A DNA stretch of 6,996 nucleotides from an uncultured Collinsella sp. (GTDB lineage: Bacteria > Actinomycetota > Coriobacteriia > Coriobacteriales > Coriobacteriaceae): assembly GCA_959599635.1 (NCBI GenBank), contig CAUGJN010000100.1, positions 1 through 6,996 on the forward strand. The letters run 5' to 3'. Below the pieces are notes generated by a model. It made no database searches and had not been told where the DNA came from. It saw nothing but the letters and a program-made list of their open reading frames with translations. Position 1 is the stretch's first letter; every line of letters begins with the position of its first letter. Shown piece after piece: positions 5,495 through 6,996 of this stretch. The translations under genes and the position numbers were made by a program.

Positions 5495-6214
5495 TTAAAG
5501 CTGACGCAGGCCTTCCTCGAGGCCAGTCTTGCTATCGGTCTTTTCGTCGCGCATCTTGATAACGCGGGCGGGGACGCCGGCCACGACGGCGCCGGCGGGA
5601 ACATCCTCGACGCATACGGCACCAGCGGCGACGACAGCGCCCTTGCCCACGCGTACGCCTTCCAAGACCACGGCGTTGGCGCCGATCATGACATCGTCTT
5701 CGATGACAACGGGCGTAGCGCTAGCGGGCTCCACAACGCCTGCCAGCACGGTACCGGCGCCGATGTGGCAGTTCTTGCCCACGGTGGCACGGCCGCCCAG
5801 CACGGCGCCCATGTCGATCATGGAGCCTTCGCCAATGACGGAGCCGATGTTGATGATGGCGCCCATCATGATGACGGCGCGGTCGCCGATCTCGACGCGG
5901 TCGCGGATGATCGCGCCCGGCTCGATACGGGCGTTGATGCCCTTAAGGTCGAGCATGGGTACGGCGGAGTTGCGGCAGTCGTTCTCGACGTCAAAGTACT
6001 CGATAGAATCGACGTTAGCGTCGAGGATTGCCTTGAGCTCATCCCAATCGCCAAAGACGGTCTTGCCGTGGCAATCGCCGTAGACACGCGCGTCGCCCCA
6101 CTGGACCTCCGTATCGGGCTTCTCGCGTACGTACAGTTTGACGGGCGTCTTCTTGGGCGCGGTGGCGATGTAGTTGATAATCTCCTGTGCATCCATCTCG
6201 GCTGTGTTGCTCAT
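5495..6214 (-). CDS. dapH: Tetrahydrodipicolinate N-acetyltransferase DapH
   Basis: This cytoplasmic enzyme of 239 residues, normal for the family, transfers acetyl from acetyl-CoA to tetrahydrodipicolinate, the committed step of the acetylase branch of lysine/meso-diaminopimelate synthesis. The N-terminal DapH domain covers roughly residues 1-90, with EIINYIATAPKKTPVKLYV at 11-29. A left-handed beta-helix of hexapeptide repeats runs from about 94 to 205. Within it are MIDMGAVLGGRATVGKNCHI, with H150 in the most conserved stretch, then a GAGTVLAGV turn (152-160) and IEDDVMIGANAVVLEGV (171-187). The tail AGVPARVIK and the terminal LRQL match Bacillus DapH, which separates it from the succinyl-specific DapD type. 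The start is ATG 6214, which has a strong AAAGGAGAGA ribosome binding site (complement of 6221-6230); the internal Met7 at 6196 aligns with the usual family start but has no such site. The gene lies 39 nt downstream of dapB and is very probably co-transcribed with it. Confidence 0.96.
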   Translation of the reverse strand: MSNTAEMDAQEIINYIATAPKKTPVKLYVREKPDTEVQWGDARVYGDCHGKTVFGDWDELKAILDANVDSIEYFDVENDCRNSAVPMLDLKGINARIEPGAIIRDRVEIGDRAVIMMGAIINIGSVIGEGSMIDMGAVLGGRATVGKNCHIGAGTVLAGVVEPASATPVVIEDDVMIGANAVVLEGVRVGKGAVVAAGAVCVEDVPAGAVVAGVPARVIKMRDEKTDSKTGLEEGLRQL

Positions 6215-6253
6215 TTGCTGTCTCTCCTTTGGGTGGATTTGGTTGATGCCGTG

Positions 6254-6994
6254 TTAGGCAAACATGACCTGGTCGAACGTGTAGAAGCCGGGCTCGCGGG
6301 TGACGAGCTTTTGCGCGGCGGCCAGCGCGCCGTTGACAAAGATCTGACGGCTCGTGGCGCGATGCGCGAGCGTGACCTCCTCGTCCTGGCCAAAGAAACT
6401 CACCTCGTGCACGCCGGCGACCGTGCCGCCGCGCAGCGAGTGCATACCGATCTCCTTGGGGTCACGCGCTCCGCACATGCCCTCGCGACCATAGACGGGG
6501 TGGTAGCCCGCCTCGGGCTCGGCTTCGACGACGGCGTCGAGCAGCAGCTTGGCGGTGCCGCTGGGGGCATCGACCTTTTGGTTGTGGTGCGTCTCGACAA
6601 TCTCGCAGTCAAAGCCGGGCAGTTCGCGCGTGGCCTGGGCAACCAGATGGCGCAGGGCGGCGATGCCGATAGAGTAATTGCCGGAGTGCATGACGCGGGC
6701 GTTCTGACCCAGCTCGCGCAGGCGGTCCATCTGCTCAGGCGAATAACCCGTGGTGCCGGAAACGAGTGCCGCGTCCGTACGCTCGACATAGGCAACGACG
6801 GCATCGAAGGTCACGACGTTCGAGAAGTCGATGATCACGTCGGCTGCCGGGGCGCTCTCGAGCTCGGTCAGGTCAAAACCGATCTGGGCGACGATGTCGA
6901 AAACGGGCTGGCCGGCGGCGTCGACAATGCCCTCGGCGGTAGTGCGGATGAGCGAGCCCATACGGCCCGTTCCCATAATGACAGTCTTAATCAA
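6254..6994 (-). CDS. dapB: 4-hydroxy-tetrahydrodipicolinate reductase DapB (5' end at window edge)
   Basis: DapB uses NAD(P)H to reduce hydroxy-tetrahydrodipicolinate to tetrahydrodipicolinate, the substrate of DapH next door. The 246 visible residues fit the family length. The nucleotide-binding motif is GTGRMG (8-13), followed by SGTTGYS (79-85) and a GNYSIGIAAL segment (105-114). The signature is ETHHNQKVDAPSGTA (134-148), with H136, H137 and K140 at the positions of E. coli His159, His160 and Lys163. C-terminal SLRGGTVAGVHEVSFFG (186-202) is also typical. The first possible start in the window is TTG (complement of 6992-6994), giving MIKTVIMGTGRMG, which matches the usual DapB opening. 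Because only two bases lie beyond it, an upstream start and the ribosome binding site cannot be examined. The next ATG (Met7) would remove the first beta strand. It is transcribed ahead of dapH; dapA may lie just outside the window. Confidence 0.95.
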   Translation of the reverse strand: MIKTVIMGTGRMGSLIRTTAEGIVDAAGQPVFDIVAQIGFDLTELESAPAADVIIDFSNVVTFDAVVAYVERTDAALVSGTTGYSPEQMDRLRELGQNARVMHSGNYSIGIAALRHLVAQATRELPGFDCEIVETHHNQKVDAPSGTAKLLLDAVVEAEPEAGYHPVYGREGMCGARDPKEIGMHSLRGGTVAGVHEVSFFGQDEEVTLAHRATSRQIFVNGALAAAQKLVTREPGFYTFDQVMFA

Positions 6995-6996
6995 GC

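Overview
This GC-rich, gene-dense window carries ordinary chromosomal metabolism and looks like a Coriobacteriia genome, most likely Collinsella or a close relative. That placement is inference. It rests on the codon style (GAG, GGC, CGC and CTG rich), the Gram-positive-type acetylase lysine/diaminopimelate genes, an L-lactate dehydrogenase of the Bacillus/Lactobacillus type, and a Gram-positive Mbeg1-like (DUF2974) protein. No rRNA, tRNA, CRISPR array, prophage or insertion sequence is visible.

Layout. Positions 1-423 (+) are the C-terminal end of a glutamine-dependent NAD+ synthase, followed by a strong intrinsic terminator (491-522). Positions 542-1705 (+) encode a PLP-dependent class I/II aminotransferase resembling LL-diaminopimelate aminotransferases. 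A 201-nt AT-richer intergenic region holds a -10-like box and a hairpin. It leads into an L-lactate dehydrogenase (1907-2857, +) and its terminator (2891-2924). Next is an Mbeg1-like/DUF2974 alpha/beta-hydrolase-fold gene (2972-4132, +), bracketed by two direct copies of a 32-nt palindrome-ended repeat (2923-2954 and 4136-4167). A NdpA/YejK-type nucleoid-associated protein (4243-5247, +) ends in a terminator that looks usable in both directions (5266-5310). The convergent gap (5248-5494) also holds a long, highly self-complementary element (5354-5451) and a perfect 12-bp hairpin (5465-5492). On the minus strand, dapB (6994-6254) and dapH (6214-5495) lie in order, 39 nt apart, as an operon that probably begins outside the window.

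How the genes fit together. DapB and DapH are consecutive enzymes of diaminopimelate synthesis: dihydrodipicolinate reduction, then N-acetylation of tetrahydrodipicolinate. The pathway next needs an N-acetyl-aminotransferase, and the aminotransferase at 542-1705 is a plausible candidate. The lactate dehydrogenase would regenerate NAD+ in fermentation. The NAD synthase, hydrolase-like protein and NdpA protein have no evident link to these, so the plus-strand genes look like separate transcription units with a terminator or hairpin between most of them.

No obvious new multi-gene system is present. The observations most worth following are non-coding: the 98-nt structured element and its possible alternative pairing with the adjacent hairpin, and the direct repeat pair around the DUF2974 gene, whose codon use differs from its neighbours.
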